Assembly: GCA_024234575.1 (NCBI GenBank) | Contig: JACKOB010000004.1 | Coordinates: 634,865 to 698,864 of the forward strand | Source: Hahellaceae bacterium | GTDB lineage: Bacteria > Pseudomonadota > Gammaproteobacteria > Pseudomonadales > Oleiphilaceae | Reading direction: 5' to 3' | DNA length: 64,000 nt | Shown: positions 47,031 to 57,516 of the stretch, piece by piece | Layout of the letters: each line of letters begins with the position of its first letter | Position numbering within the stretch: position 1 is the first letter of the stretch | Made by a program: the position numbers and the translations under genes | Notes under the pieces: generated by a model | The model's input: only the letters and a program-made list of their open reading frames with translations | Told to the model about the DNA's origin: nothing | Database searches by the model: none

Positions 47031-47909
47031 ATGAATTTGCATAATCAAGAACCGTTTACGTTCACTGAAGGTAAAGTAGATACTGGGCGCATGCACTTAG
47101 CCTATATTGAGTGCGGTAACCCCGATGGTTTTCCGCTGCTTGCGCTGCATGGTTGGCTGGATAATGCCGCAACTTTTGCCAGAATTGCGCCACTGCTGGA
47201 CTTAACAAAGATTCGGTTTATCGCTTTGGATTTACCTGGTCATGGTTACTCAGAGCACCGTCCCAATGGCGATATTTACCATTTGCTCGAGTATGTCGTT
47301 GAGTGTGAAGCGTTCGCTCGCGCCCTGAATATTCGCCAATTTGATATTCTTGGGCACTCTCTTGGGGGTGTGATAGGCATGTTGTGGGCGGCTGGCGCAC
47401 CGGCTACCATTCGTAAGTTAGCGTTAATTGATTCTTTAGGGCCATTCGCAGGCAAAGAGTCGAAAGTGGCCGCAAACTTTCAGGAAGCTCTGGAGAAAAC
47501 GCTTTCTACCACGACACCCAAAAAACCAGTTTACCCATCTATTGAAGAGGCGATAACTGCCCGAATGAGCGGAATTGGTAACATATCTCGCGAAGCAGCC
47601 GGATATCTTGTTGCACGAGGGCTGAAAAAGATTAGCGAAGGATTCACCTGGCGATCCGATGCGCGACTGACTCATCCTTCTTTGGTTCGGTTCACCGAAG
47701 GCCAAATTGAAGGTTTCCTAAAGGGCGTCGAGGCCGAGGTGTTGTGTATATTAGCGTCTAAAGGTTTTATCGCGGTAAATGAAAAAGGGCTTGGCAGGCT
47801 TAACTTTTTAAAAAACAAAAGGCATTGTATTTTGCAGGGTGGACACCATCTTCATTTGGATGATGCACCTCAGACTGTCGCTGATGAATTAAACCGATTC
47901 TTTCAGTGA
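47031..47909 (+). CDS. Alpha/beta hydrolase
   Basis: A 292-residue alpha/beta hydrolase from ATG 47031 (AAGG about 9 nt upstream; the in-frame ATG at 46935 is too far upstream for a family match). Motifs: LLALHGWLDNAATFARI (oxyanion), DLPGHGYSEH, and the nucleophile DILGHSLGG. The acid residue is not clear by eye; the His is in LQGGHHLHLDDAPQ near the C-terminus. It has no signal peptide. The substrate is unknown. In Pseudomonas a similar hydrolase also sits beside a DUF4892 gene, as here. Confidence 0.83.
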   Translation: MNLHNQEPFTFTEGKVDTGRMHLAYIECGNPDGFPLLALHGWLDNAATFARIAPLLDLTKIRFIALDLPGHGYSEHRPNGDIYHLLEYVVECEAFARALNIRQFDILGHSLGGVIGMLWAAGAPATIRKLALIDSLGPFAGKESKVAANFQEALEKTLSTTTPKKPVYPSIEEAITARMSGIGNISREAAGYLVARGLKKISEGFTWRSDARLTHPSLVRFTEGQIEGFLKGVEAEVLCILASKGFIAVNEKGLGRLNFLKNKRHCILQGGHHLHLDDAPQTVADELNRFFQ

Positions 47910-48002
47910 TGGTTATAGTATCTATCGTATTATCCAGAGCTTTAGCGTCCAAATACGCGCCATCATTGGCATGAATATTTAATTAATAACTAAGGTTTCG
48001 GC

Positions 48003-48884
48003 ATGAAAATGAATAAAATAATGGTTCTTGTTTTAGCGTTGGCCGCTCCGTGCTTCAGTGCTTTTGCGGGAACATTGATACCTACCTATCCCCATGCATC
48101 GTTAGTAGAAGAGGATAACATTGCCGAGAAGGATTACCGCATTGCGATTGGTTCTGTTGATGTCGTGAATAATGCTGTTCGGGTATCGAAAGAATTGCGC
48201 ATGGATGTGACGGGTACAGTCTATTTGTATCGGGTGGCAGAAGGATATACCAGCAAAAATGCGATAGATTTCGTTAATGATCAACTAAGAAGTCGTCAGG
48301 CAGAGATTCTTTACCACTGCTCCTCAAGAGGGTGCGGCGACAGTAATAGCTGGGCAAATGTTATTTTTAGAAAATCGAAACTATACGGTAAAGAAATCGA
48401 CCAGAATTATATTGCTGCAAAGTTCAGTCAATTGCCCGGTGCCCCAGTGTTTCTTGCCTATTCTGCTCGGCGTGGCAATGGACAGGTATTTTTGTATTTA
48501 GAAGAGATTCGAGATGCTAACAATACTGAGGCCACTGATGTAGCAGGAATTACCGGCACCGCCAGATTACTCATAGCGATTCCTGTTGATAATCCCGACA
48601 GCGCGATGCTCTCAACATCAGAAGCGACTCTCAGTGAAATACAGCGTTTGGCAAGTGATCCTCAGACAACCTTGTGGGTGGTCAGTCACTATGGTTTAGC
48701 AGGACAATCTCTGGCAGATGCGATGGACCATTCCAACCGTGCGCTACAAAACTATATTAGACAGCTTGCGGCATCGGGCGTAAACACTGCGTTGCTTAAA
48801 TCAGTGGCTGTTGGCGCCTTTGCAGAGATAAAAAGCACATCACCTGGCATGATTAAGATTTATTCTGAAAGCAATGCCAGGTAG
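48003..48884 (+). CDS. DUF4892-like exported protein
   Basis: A 293-residue exported protein with a signal peptide (IMVLVLALAAPCFSAFA, cleavage near FAG-TL). The mature protein begins YPHASLVEEDNIAEKDYRIA and has a CSSRGCGDSNSW segment with two cysteines. The C-terminal third resembles an OmpA-like fold (DPQTTLWVVSHYGLAGQSLA, then NRALQNYIRQLAASGV). This matches DUF4892 proteins next to prmB in Pseudomonas. No function is known. AAGG precedes the ATG at the right distance. Confidence 0.78.
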   Translation: MKMNKIMVLVLALAAPCFSAFAGTLIPTYPHASLVEEDNIAEKDYRIAIGSVDVVNNAVRVSKELRMDVTGTVYLYRVAEGYTSKNAIDFVNDQLRSRQAEILYHCSSRGCGDSNSWANVIFRKSKLYGKEIDQNYIAAKFSQLPGAPVFLAYSARRGNGQVFLYLEEIRDANNTEATDVAGITGTARLLIAIPVDNPDSAMLSTSEATLSEIQRLASDPQTTLWVVSHYGLAGQSLADAMDHSNRALQNYIRQLAASGVNTALLKSVAVGAFAEIKSTSPGMIKIYSESNAR

Positions 48885-48948
48885 TTGGGTCAAACAGTGT
48901 GCGATGTAAACTATATAAAAGCCTTAACACGGCCCAGGAGAATTTATT

Positions 48949-49866
48949 TTGGCGGATACCCAGTCACTTACTAACCACTTAATCACCATTCGTGATTATA
49001 TTCGTTATGCATACACTCAATTTAACCGTGCCGATATTTTTTACGGGCATGGTACCGATAATGCCTGGGATGAGGCGGTGTTTTTAGTTGCCAGAACGCT
49101 TAGTCTGCCCTGGGATATTGATGCAGATTTATTAGACGCCCGCCTGGTGCCAGAGGAAAAAGAAGAAATCCTTCGCCGTATTTCTTTGCGGGTGGATAAG
49201 CGCATGCCGTTACCTTACCTGTTAGGTGAGGCGTTATTTATGGGGTTGTCTTTTAAAGTCAACGACCATGTGTTGATACCCCGCTCACCCATCGCTGAAT
49301 TAATAGAAAACGGTTTTGCCCCCTGGGTTGTTCATGAAGATGTTAATCGCATTCTTGACCTTTGTACTGGCAGTGGCTGCATTGGCATTGCGGCGGCATT
49401 CGAGTTTCCGGCAGCGACCGTTGATTTGTCAGATTTATCCGCAGATGCGCTGGAAATTGCCAGCGAAAATATCCGAGCACATCAGCTGCAGGATCGCGTA
49501 TCTGTTATACAAAGTGATGTTTTCGAGAATATAGAAGGGCGCTACGACATAATTGTTACCAACCCGCCTTATGTTGATGCGGGTGATATGCACTCAATGC
49601 CTGATGAATTTCGTCATGAACCTGAGATGGCGCTTGCCTGTGGCGAAGACGGGCTGGATATAGTCAGAGTAATTTTACGGGAAGCCAGAGAGTATTTAAC
49701 TGAAAATGGCATTCTGGTAGTTGAGGTAGGAAATAGCTGGATGGCTTTAGAAGCACTGTTTCCTGATATTATTTTTAACTGGGTAGAATTTGAACATGGC
49801 GGTGGTGGGGTGTTTATCATGATGGCAGAAGAGCTGGATCTTTATGCCGATTTATTCGTTAGCTGA
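48949..49866 (+). CDS. prmB: Ribosomal protein uL3 glutamine methyltransferase PrmB
   Basis: A 305-residue N5-glutamine SAM methyltransferase. Motif I is ILDLCTGSGCIGIA, and the catalytic NPPY is in IIVTNPPYVDAGDM. The N-terminal helical domain (PWDIDADLLDARLVPEEK) is the PrmB type that binds ribosomal protein L3, rather than PrmC for release factors. The start codon is TTG at 48949, 8 nt after CAGGAG. aroC and an MFS gene follow, an order shared with Pseudomonas. Confidence 0.93.
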   Translation: MADTQSLTNHLITIRDYIRYAYTQFNRADIFYGHGTDNAWDEAVFLVARTLSLPWDIDADLLDARLVPEEKEEILRRISLRVDKRMPLPYLLGEALFMGLSFKVNDHVLIPRSPIAELIENGFAPWVVHEDVNRILDLCTGSGCIGIAAAFEFPAATVDLSDLSADALEIASENIRAHQLQDRVSVIQSDVFENIEGRYDIIVTNPPYVDAGDMHSMPDEFRHEPEMALACGEDGLDIVRVILREAREYLTENGILVVEVGNSWMALEALFPDIIFNWVEFEHGGGGVFIMMAEELDLYADLFVS

Positions 49867-49924
49867 AAGCCAATATAAATTTCAGTATAATGACGCCAAC
49901 TTACGTACCGAATAAGAGAGAGTT

Positions 49925-51025
49925 ATGTCAGGCAATTCGATAGGAAAATTATTTACCGTTACGACCTTCGGCGAAAGCCATGGTCTGGCATTAGGTTGTA
50001 TCGTTGATGGCTGCCCGCCTGGTCTGGCATTAACCGAAGCAGATCTGCAAGGTGATCTTGACCGTCGTAAGCCCGGTACATCGCGGCACACTACTCAGCG
50101 TAAAGAACCTGATCAGGTTAAAATTCTGTCGGGTGTATTTGAAGGTAAAACAACGGGTACGCCAATCGGCTTGTTGATCGAGAATACGGATCAAAAATCA
50201 AAAGATTACTCCAATATCAAAGATCAATTCCGCCCGGCCCATGCCGACTACACATACCATCATAAGTATGGGTTCCGTGACTATCGAGGGGGCGGTCGCT
50301 CATCCGCTCGTGAGACCGCTATGCGAGTTGCCGCCGGTGCTATTGCCAAAAAATATCTGTATGAAAAGTGTGGTATGACAATCCGTGGTTACCTTGATCA
50401 GTTAGGCCCTATTAAAACGACAGGTGGCGATTTTGATTGGAATGAGGTGCCGAATAACCCGTTCTTCAGCCCCAATAAAAATGTCGTTCCAGAGCTTGAA
50501 GCCTATATGGATGCGCTGCGAAAGTCCGGTGATTCGATCGGTGCGGGTATCACGGTTGTCGCAGAAAATGTTCCGGTTGGCTTAGGAGAGCCTGTATTTG
50601 ATCGTCTGGATGCCGAAATTGCCCACTCACTGATGAGCATTAATGCGGTGAAAGGCGTCGAGATTGGTTCTGGCTTTGCCTGCATTGAAGAGAAGGGCAC
50701 AGAGCATCGTGACGAAATGACGGCGCAAGGGTTTCTGTCAAACAATTGCGGTGGCATATTAGGTGGGATTTCTTCTGGTCAATCCATTGTCGCCCGCATT
50801 GCCTTAAAGCCTACGTCCAGCCTGCGGTTACCGGGGCAAAGTATCGATGTTAACGGCAATGAAATTGAAGTGGTCACGCTTGGCAGGCACGACCCTTGTG
50901 TAGGAATCAGAGCGACGCCAATTGCCGAGGCGATGCTTGCTATCACTTTGATGGATCATTTTTTGCGCCACCGCGGCCAAAATGCCGACGTAAAAGTGAA
51001 TACGCCCGTTCTTCGGACGATTTAA
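49925..51025 (+). CDS. aroC: Chorismate synthase AroC
   Basis: A 366-residue chorismate synthase. FMN and substrate motifs are visible: [17 protein letters not shown] at the N-terminus, [37 protein letters not shown] and [18 protein letters not shown]. It makes chorismate from EPSP with reduced FMN in the shikimate pathway. The ATG at 49925 follows AAGAGAGAG. A strong terminator ends the gene. Chorismate feeds the pabB product elsewhere in this window. Confidence 0.97.
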   Translation: MSGNSIGKLFTVTTFGESHGLALGCIVDGCPPGLALTEADLQGDLDRRKPGTSRHTTQRKEPDQVKILSGVFEGKTTGTPIGLLIENTDQKSKDYSNIKDQFRPAHADYTYHHKYGFRDYRGGGRSSARETAMRVAAGAIAKKYLYEKCGMTIRGYLDQLGPIKTTGGDFDWNEVPNNPFFSPNKNVVPELEAYMDALRKSGDSIGAGITVVAENVPVGLGEPVFDRLDAEIAHSLMSINAVKGVEIGSGFACIEEKGTEHRDEMTAQGFLSNNCGGILGGISSGQSIVARIALKPTSSLRLPGQSIDVNGNEIEVVTLGRHDPCVGIRATPIAEAMLAITLMDHFLRHRGQNADVKVNTPVLRTI

Positions 51026-51043
51026 CGCTAATCATCTGAATAC

Positions 51044-51076
51044 AAGCCAGCACGACCTGCGTGGTGCTGGCTTTTT
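51044..51076 (+). terminator. Rho-independent terminator of aroC
   Basis: AAGCCAGCAC (51044-51053) pairs with GTGCTGGCTT (51064-51073) and five T close the 3' arm. Confidence 0.9.
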
Positions 51077-51112
51077 AACTTTGCAATTTACATCAGGTAG
51101 CCAGCGCTTTTT

Positions 51113-52294
51113 ATGAGGCCATTTGAGGAATCAAAAGTAAGTACCTACCTTTCTTTATCCAGCTTTTACTTTTTCTTTTTTGCGTTGTTAGGAGGCTTTG
51201 CTCCCTACCTGCCACTGTATCTCGATGACCTGGGCTTTAGCCATTACGACATTGGTGTGCTGATGTCTGTTCTACTCATTACCAAGGTTCTGGCACCTAA
51301 CCTGTGGAGCTGGATTGGAGATCACTCTGGCAAACGATTATTTCTGGTGCGCGCAGGATCTTTTTTATCCTTTCTGTTTTTTTGCGGCATGCTCTTTGTA
51401 GAGAGCTTCTGGGCGCTGATTTTTGTTATTGCAGGATTTAGCTTTTTCTGGAATGCCATCCTCCCCCAGTATGAGGTGGTAACGCTTTTTAACTTGGGTA
51501 AAGATCGAAGGCGTTATAGCTTAATCAGAGTTTGGGGTTCTATAGGGTTTATCATAACCGTTTACTGCCTTGGTTTTGTGTTTAATGTTTTTTCAATACG
51601 TATTCTGCCCTGGGTGCTATGTGCGATAACGCTGATGATTTGGCTGACTTCGCTGAGTCGGGTAAAAGAAAGACAGAAAACAACCCATGAGCCGCTGGCA
51701 GGGTTATTCAACCTGATTAAACAGCCTGGCGTGATTGCTTTTTTTGTTATCAATTTTCTCTTGCAGGTCAGTCACGGTCCTTATTACACGTTTTTTAGTT
51801 TATACCTGGAGAACATTGGCTATAGCAAAAGTCTTATCGGCAGTATGTGGGCGCTGGGTGTGTTAGCGGAGGTTATTCTGTTTCTCTTTATGGCACCGCT
51901 CTTACACCGCTTTTCATTGCGGCAGCTGATTATAGTGAGCTTGTTTTTAACTACGCTTCGGTGGCTGATCACAGCGCTATATGGTGAAAACACCATGCTA
52001 TTGTTTACTTCTCAGCTGGCGCATGCGGCTTCATTTGGGGTAATGCATGTAGTTGCCATTCACTATATAAACGAGCATTTTGATGGTGAGCACGAAGGCC
52101 AGGGGCAGGCTTTGTATAGCAGTTTGAGCTTTGGGTTAGGTGGGGCGGCAGGCGCTTACTTCAGTGGCTATTTAGCCGAAATGGTAGCGCTTTCAACGTT
52201 GTTTTTTTATGCCGCTGGTATTTCTTTGGTAGCGATGATCATTGCCTTGCTCCCGAATACGGCAACTAAACAGCAGCAGTGCCCATCTCGTTAA
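51113..52294 (+). CDS. MFS transporter, MFS_1-like (HcaT/LacY-type)
   Basis: A 393-residue polytopic protein with about 12 hydrophobic segments. The opening FFFFALLGGFAPYLPLYLDD, then FSHYDIGVLMSVL and WSWIGDHSGKRLFLV, are the MFS_1-like signature of the phenylpropionate transporter group (HcaT). A motif resembling the MFS loop 2-3 consensus is GDHSGKR. The substrate is unknown; the gene follows aroC in several pseudomonads, so an aromatic-acid role is only a guess. It lies behind the aroC terminator and needs its own promoter. Confidence 0.86.
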   Translation: MRPFEESKVSTYLSLSSFYFFFFALLGGFAPYLPLYLDDLGFSHYDIGVLMSVLLITKVLAPNLWSWIGDHSGKRLFLVRAGSFLSFLFFCGMLFVESFWALIFVIAGFSFFWNAILPQYEVVTLFNLGKDRRRYSLIRVWGSIGFIITVYCLGFVFNVFSIRILPWVLCAITLMIWLTSLSRVKERQKTTHEPLAGLFNLIKQPGVIAFFVINFLLQVSHGPYYTFFSLYLENIGYSKSLIGSMWALGVLAEVILFLFMAPLLHRFSLRQLIIVSLFLTTLRWLITALYGENTMLLFTSQLAHAASFGVMHVVAIHYINEHFDGEHEGQGQALYSSLSFGLGGAAGAYFSGYLAEMVALSTLFFYAAGISLVAMIIALLPNTATKQQQCPSR

Positions 52295-52666
52295 AGCGCT
52301 GTTTGTAAACTATTTTTCTTCATTAACGGCCTGTGCGTGACGTAGTTAACAAATGATTATTTTCTCGCACCGGGATTGATATCAGTCAGTAGTTCCAATG
52401 TCATTTTTCTGTTGTAATATCCATATAAACTAAATACCTATTCTGGTGTAATCTTTCACTGGATTCATCAGTTGGTTATGTTTCTTTGCGGCGCTGTACG
52501 ATTTGCCTTTTTAGGGTAATTGTTACGGCCCGTCAGAGTGAGGTCGTTGTTAGCACTCATTGTTTGGAGGTTAGTTAACACGATAGGGATATTGGGCATT
52601 TGCCTGACCAGGCGTAGTAAATGTGCCAAATGACAGCGGTATCAATTAAATAAACGGGTGTTCGAG
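52295..52666. other. 372-bp region upstream of the phasin gene, with a stem-loop
   Basis: It has no coding frame of note. A hairpin lies at 52595-52627: GGCATTT and AAATGTGCC form the outer stem and GCCTG/CAGGC the inner one. It ends about 40 nt before the phasin start and could shape the leader RNA. Promoters for the phasin-phaC pair should be here. Confidence 0.5.
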
Positions 52667-53065
52667 ATGACAGATAACTTATTAGAAAACTTTACGGGTC
52701 AAGCAAAAAACTTTTATGAGCCTCTGACGAAAATCAATCAGCTTTTGGTTGCTAACATGCAGAAAGTTGCTGAGTTTCAAATGGATGCCATGAAGTCTTA
52801 TGCAGAGTTAACGATGAAGCAGTTTAAAGAACTTGCTGAAGTGAGAGACCTTGAGTCCCTTAAAAACTATGGTTCCGGACAAACTGAGTCAGCGTCTTCA
52901 ATTGGCAAAAAAATCATGGAAGATCTTAAAACACTCGGTGAGATGGGATCTGAGTTTAAAAACGAAGTTGAAAAAATTATTAATGCGGCCCGTACAGGTG
53001 AAGTAGCTGAAGAAGCACCAAAAACTGGTGCGAAGGCAAAGTCGTCTACCGCGCAAACGGCTTGA
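52667..53065 (+). CDS. Phasin family protein
   Basis: A 132-residue helical protein (Phasin_2 type). The amphipathic helix ENFTGQAKNFYEPLTKINQL is followed by VANMQKVAEFQMDAMKSYAE, and a Lys/Ala-rich tail (TGAKAKSSTAQTA) closes it. Phasins coat PHA granules and control their size and number. The start is set at ATG 52667 to match the usual MTDNLLENF opening; a GTG at 52658 lacks a site. phaC follows in the same direction after 110 bp. Confidence 0.85.
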   Translation: MTDNLLENFTGQAKNFYEPLTKINQLLVANMQKVAEFQMDAMKSYAELTMKQFKELAEVRDLESLKNYGSGQTESASSIGKKIMEDLKTLGEMGSEFKNEVEKIINAARTGEVAEEAPKTGAKAKSSTAQTA

Positions 53066-53101
53066 TTTAATCAGCAAAACCGGCTTTTACACGGCCGTCG
53101 G

Positions 53102-53136
53102 CGTACCCCGCATAGTGCACGTTTGGGTGGGGTACG
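53102..53136 (+). terminator. Intercistronic hairpin between phasin and phaC
   Basis: A perfect 8-bp stem CGTACCCC/GGGGTACG with a 19-nt loop. No T-tract follows, so it may attenuate rather than end transcription and keep phasin mRNA in excess over phaC. Confidence 0.45.
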
Positions 53137-53175
53137 TGCTTTATTAGAATAAAATATAACTTTCAGGGAATCCGC

Positions 53176-54987
53176 ATGAGTAGTGAATCATCAAATACGG
53201 CTCAAAAGGCCATCAAAAATCTTTTTACATCGCTGGATACAACCACATCAAAGTACCGCGAGTTGTTAGAAGAGCAACTATCAAAAAATACTAATATTGA
53301 TGATTCTCAGCTGTCGACTATTTTCGACATGCTCGGATCTTATAGGGACATAATAGAACAACTTGCCATGCACCCCTTAAAGGTAGCCAATACCGAAAAA
53401 AGTGCTTTGCGCAAGCATGCCAAGTTAATTAAAAATACGGCAAAAAGAATTTTTGGTAAGACGTCAGATCCGGTGGTTGTGCCAGAAGACGGTGACAAAC
53501 GCTTCATGGATCCGGAGTGGCAGGAAAACATGGTGTTTGATTACATCAAACAGACATATTTAATTTACTCTGAGACTTTGCTTGATCTGGTCAGTAATCT
53601 GGAAGACTCTGATACCCACACCCATGAGCAGTTTGCGTTCTATACCAGGCAAATGGTGAATGCGCTATCACCAACAAACTTTGTGTTTACCAACCCAGAG
53701 GTTTTACGAAAAACCGTTTCAAGTGGTGGTAAAAATCTGATCGAAGGCTTTAAACAGTTTTGGGGTGACTACAAAAGCAATCCGCAACTGCTAAATATTT
53801 CGATGACAGATTTCTCAGCATTTCGTGTTGGCCATAACGTCGCTACGACCCCCGGAAAAGTGGTGTTCCAGACTGATCTCATGCAGTTAATTCAGTACAC
53901 GCCAACTACCGAGAAGGTTCGCAAGACGCCGGTACTGATAATGCCACCCTGGATTAACAAATATTACATCCTTGATTTAAAAGCCAAAAACTCATTGGTT
54001 AAATGGATGGTAGATCAGGGCTTTACGGTGTTTATGGTGTCATGGGTCAATCCCGGCCCATCGCTGCGAGACAAAGGTTTTGATGACTACATGCTGGAAG
54101 GCCCATTGGCTGCCATTGAAGCGATTGAAAAAGCAACAGGCGAAAAATCGGTTAACGCAGTAGGTTATTGCGTTGGTGGAACTTTACTTGCCACGACCCA
54201 GGCGTACCTGCATAACAAAAAACAACAGAAGAAAATCAAGAGCGCAACCTATCTTACAACCCTGATGGACTTCGCTGACCCAGGCGGTATCGGTGTGTTT
54301 ATTAATGAGCATGCGATAAAGGGGATTGAAAAGAAATTAAACAAGTTAGGTTATTACGATGGTCGGGCGATGGCGTTTAGCTTCAATCTCCTTCGCGAAA
54401 ACGATCTGTTCTGGTCTTTCTTCATCAATAATTATTTGAAAGGCGAAAAACCTGCCGCATTTGATTTGCTGTATTGGAATTCTGACAGCACGAATTTACC
54501 AGCGAAAATGCATGCCTATTATTTGCGTAATATGTATCTGGACAACAAGTTGATAGAGCCCAATGGCATAGAGTTGTGTGGTGAAAAAATCGATCTTTCA
54601 AAGATAAAAACGCCTGCATACTTTTTGTCTACGGTGCAAGACCATATAGCCAAGTGGAAGTCCACCTATAAAGGTGCACAAGTGCATGCTGGTGACGTGA
54701 AGTTTGTGCTCAGTGGGTCGGGCCATATTGCGGGTGTGGTAAATCCGCCAGAGGCGGAGAAGTATGGTTATTGGACTAATCCTGTACTCGCTGAAACGCC
54801 AGATGAATGGCTAAACAAAGCAGAGAAACATAAAGGCTCGTGGTGGCTTGATTGGAAAGCGTGGGCAGAACAGCACGGTGGTGAGCTGGTCGACGCGCGT
54901 GTGCCCGGTGACCGAGAGTTAGAGGTTATTGAAGACGCACCCGGAACATACGTTAAACAGCGTATTGCTGACGTAATTAATCACTAA
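53176..54987 (+). CDS. phaC: Class I poly(R)-hydroxyalkanoate synthase PhaC
   Basis: A 603-residue class I PHA synthase. The catalytic triad is read as Cys332 in the lipase-like box VGYCVGGTLL, Asp489 in TVQDHIAKW and His517 in SGSGHIAGVVNPP. The N-terminal about 190 residues are the class I-specific domain (MVNALSPTNFVFTNPEVL at its edge), and the length fits Ralstonia PhaC. It polymerises short-chain (R)-3-hydroxyacyl-CoA at granule surfaces. It is downstream of a phasin gene. phaA and phaB are not in this window. Confidence 0.96.
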   Translation: MSSESSNTAQKAIKNLFTSLDTTTSKYRELLEEQLSKNTNIDDSQLSTIFDMLGSYRDIIEQLAMHPLKVANTEKSALRKHAKLIKNTAKRIFGKTSDPVVVPEDGDKRFMDPEWQENMVFDYIKQTYLIYSETLLDLVSNLEDSDTHTHEQFAFYTRQMVNALSPTNFVFTNPEVLRKTVSSGGKNLIEGFKQFWGDYKSNPQLLNISMTDFSAFRVGHNVATTPGKVVFQTDLMQLIQYTPTTEKVRKTPVLIMPPWINKYYILDLKAKNSLVKWMVDQGFTVFMVSWVNPGPSLRDKGFDDYMLEGPLAAIEAIEKATGEKSVNAVGYCVGGTLLATTQAYLHNKKQQKKIKSATYLTTLMDFADPGGIGVFINEHAIKGIEKKLNKLGYYDGRAMAFSFNLLRENDLFWSFFINNYLKGEKPAAFDLLYWNSDSTNLPAKMHAYYLRNMYLDNKLIEPNGIELCGEKIDLSKIKTPAYFLSTVQDHIAKWKSTYKGAQVHAGDVKFVLSGSGHIAGVVNPPEAEKYGYWTNPVLAETPDEWLNKAEKHKGSWWLDWKAWAEQHGGELVDARVPGDRELEVIEDAPGTYVKQRIADVINH

Positions 54988-55019
54988 TCAACACAACATG
55001 CACCAGAGAGATTGGCTCT

Positions 55020-55922
55020 TTAGTCGGGCCATATTTCTCTGGCAACCTCCAGAAAGGCTCGTGCAGAATTACTTAACAGGTGATTTTTGTGCGAAACAGC
55101 ACCAAGCTTTCTACTTATCGTGACGCCATCAACTTTAATGACATGCAAGAATTCGTCGATCATGGTGTTAGGGAGAACCGTCCATCCTAGCCCGCTGGAG
55201 ACCAGCATTTTTATGGTTTCAAGGTAATTGGTAGGAATTGTGCCGGTAAGCGACAGCGATTGCGAGCTAAACAGCCGCTCCAAGACCGCGTAGGTAAATG
55301 TTTTTTTCTCCGGCAGAATGGCTTGATGCCCAGACAAAGTTTTAAGATTGACCGTGGCTAAATTGGCCAAAGGGTGTTCCAGGGCGCAGACAATGTTCAT
55401 CGGGTCTATCCAGTCTATATGCACAGCAAGTCCAAGTGCGGCATCTTGGCCGGGCGAATCGTTATCGCTTGTATTTTCCAGGGTTAAAAAAGCAATATCC
55501 GCCTCGTTTCTTTTGATTTTTTCATAGGCGTTTTCAGACTCCATAAACTCGATTTTTAACTCGACGCTAGGGTATTCTCCCAAAAATTTTTTAATCACCA
55601 TCGGTAGCCTGTGCAGCCCTATGTGGTGACTGGATATAACGCGTAACGTTCCGGCTATTTCAGTCTGCAAGTTTTGCAAAGCAGTTTGTGCATTCTCGAA
55701 TTCTCTTAGTATTTCACGAGCACTTGTAAGAAACACAGAACCTGATTCAGTTAGCGTTAGATGTTTGGGATGGCGGTTGAATAATTTTGCGTCGAGTTGC
55801 TGCTCCAACGAGGCAATTCTTTTGCTGACTGCCGGTTGTGTCAGGTACAGCTTATCGGCAGCGAGCGAGAATGATCCGCAATCAACAACTGCAACAAAGG
55901 CCTTAAGTGAGTGACTGTCCAT
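55020..55922 (-). CDS. LysR-family regulator divergent from leuC
   Basis: A 300-residue LysR-type regulator starting at ATG 55922, with GAGG 6 nt upstream; the longer frame to 56009 adds a hydrophobic extension without support. The N-terminal HTH is SLKAFVAVVDCGSFSLAADK with LTQPAVSKRIASLEQQLDAK. The effector domain has AGTLRVISSHHIGLHRLPMV and continues to the C-terminus. It is divergent from leuC over 125 bp, an arrangement where LysR proteins usually control the neighbouring operon. A leucine-pathway intermediate is the likely co-inducer; not proven. Confidence 0.87.
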   Translation of the reverse strand: MDSHSLKAFVAVVDCGSFSLAADKLYLTQPAVSKRIASLEQQLDAKLFNRHPKHLTLTESGSVFLTSAREILREFENAQTALQNLQTEIAGTLRVISSHHIGLHRLPMVIKKFLGEYPSVELKIEFMESENAYEKIKRNEADIAFLTLENTSDNDSPGQDAALGLAVHIDWIDPMNIVCALEHPLANLATVNLKTLSGHQAILPEKKTFTYAVLERLFSSQSLSLTGTIPTNYLETIKMLVSSGLGWTVLPNTMIDEFLHVIKVDGVTISRKLGAVSHKNHLLSNSARAFLEVAREIWPD

Positions 55923-56047
55923 AATGTGCCTCAGCAAATCTAAGTATTCCGAAATGGAATCGATATGATAATAAACATGAATATAAATTATTCTTATTAG
56001 GTTATACACTAGGCTCAGTTAATAGTGAACTAACAGGAGAGACGAAG

Positions 56048-57463
56048 ATGGCCGGCAAAACGCTTTACGACAAGTTGTGGGATTCCCATTTGGTAATGCA
56101 GAATGAAGATGGGTCATCCCTTATATACATCGACAGACAGTTGCTGCACGAAGTAACTTCGCCGCAAGCATTCGAAGGCTTGCGTTTGGCTGGCAGAAAA
56201 CCGTGGCGTGTAGATGCTAACCTTGCGACGCCAGATCATAACGTTCCAACGACTGATCGTGCCGCCGGTATCGAAGGTATTGTTGATCCGATTTCAAAGA
56301 TTCAGGTGCAGACGCTGGATGACAATTGTGATGAGTTTGGCATCGTAGAGTTTAAATTAAATGATACCCGGCAGGGAATTGTACATGTTATTGGTCCGGA
56401 ACAAGGCGCTACGCTGCCAGGAATGACAATTGTCTGCGGCGATAGTCACACGTCGACGCATGGTGCTTTTGGTGCGCTTGCGCATGGCGTTGGTACTTCA
56501 GAAGTAGAGCATGTTCTGGCCACCCAGTGCCTCGTGCAAAAGAAAATGAAAAATATGCTGGTTCGTGTCGATGGCAAGGTTGGCAAAGGCGTTACGGCTA
56601 AAGATATTGTGCTGGCTATTATTGGCGAAATCGGTACCGCAGGCGGCACAGGTTATGCGCTTGAGTTCGGTGGCGATGCGATTCAGGCACTTTCTATGGA
56701 AGGGCGCATGACTGTTTGCAATATGGCTATTGAAGCTGGTGCAAGAGCTGGCCTTGTTGCGGTAGACGAAACTACTATCGAGTACGTGAAAGGTCGCCCA
56801 TTTTCGCCAAAGGGTGATGATTGGGAAAAGGCAGTCGCGGCCTGGGGTGACTTACACAGTGATGCCGATGCGGTATTTGACTCCGTAGTGGTTTTGGATG
56901 GGGCGCAGATTAAACCGCAGGTCACCTGGGGAACATCGCCGGAAATGGTGGCGGCAATAGATGCGAAAGTGCCTAACCCTACCAATGAGAGTGATCCGGT
57001 TAAGAAAGAAGGCATTACCCGTGCATTGGCCTATATGGGATTAACTGCCGATAGCGCCATTACAGACATTAAACTCGATCGCGTGTTTATAGGCTCTTGC
57101 ACAAACTCCAGAATCGAAGATATGCGCCTTGCGGCGGAAATCGTCAAAGGCAAGAAAGTAGCAAAAACGATTAAGCAGGCTTTAGTAGTGCCTGGGTCGG
57201 GTTTAGTAAAACTTCAGGCAGAAAAAGAAGGTCTGGACAAAATATTTATCGAAGCTGGCCTGGAGTGGCGTGAGCCGGGCTGCTCTATGTGTCTGGCAAT
57301 GAATGCAGACAAACTCGGTCAGGGTGAGCATTGTGCATCCACTTCAAACCGAAACTTTGAAGGCCGACAAGGCTTTGGCGGCCGCACTCATTTGGTTAGC
57401 CCTGCGATGGCTGCAGCAGCAGCGATAGCTGGTCATTTTGTTGATGTAAGAGAGTGGATGTAA
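56048..57463 (+). CDS. leuC: 3-isopropylmalate dehydratase large subunit LeuC
   Basis: A 471-residue aconitase-family subunit. The 4Fe-4S cysteines are in [14 protein letters not shown] and [12 protein letters not shown], with the third cysteine pair spaced as in Leu[21 protein letters not shown] and [17 protein letters not shown] motifs are present. With LeuD it isomerises 2- to 3-isopropylmalate. ATG 56048 follows CAGGAGAG. It is the first gene of leuC-leuD-leuB. Confidence 0.97.
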   Translation: MAGKTLYDKLWDSHLVMQNEDGSSLIYIDRQLLHEVTSPQAFEGLRLAGRKPWRVDANLATPDHNVPTTDRAAGIEGIVDPISKIQVQTLDDNCDEFGIVEFKLNDTRQGIVHVIGPEQGATLPGMTIVCGDSHTSTHGAFGALAHGVGTSEVEHVLATQCLVQKKMKNMLVRVDGKVGKGVTAKDIVLAIIGEIGTAGGTGYALEFGGDAIQALSMEGRMTVCNMAIEAGARAGLVAVDETTIEYVKGRPFSPKGDDWEKAVAAWGDLHSDADAVFDSVVVLDGAQIKPQVTWGTSPEMVAAIDAKVPNPTNESDPVKKEGITRALAYMGLTADSAITDIKLDRVFIGSCTNSRIEDMRLAAEIVKGKKVAKTIKQALVVPGSGLVKLQAEKEGLDKIFIEAGLEWREPGCSMCLAMNADKLGQGEHCASTSNRNFEGRQGFGGRTHLVSPAMAAAAAIAGHFVDVREWM

Positions 57464-57516
57464 ATTCCCCAACAATAAAATAAACCAGCTTTGCGTACTA
57501 TTTAGGAGAAATAAAG

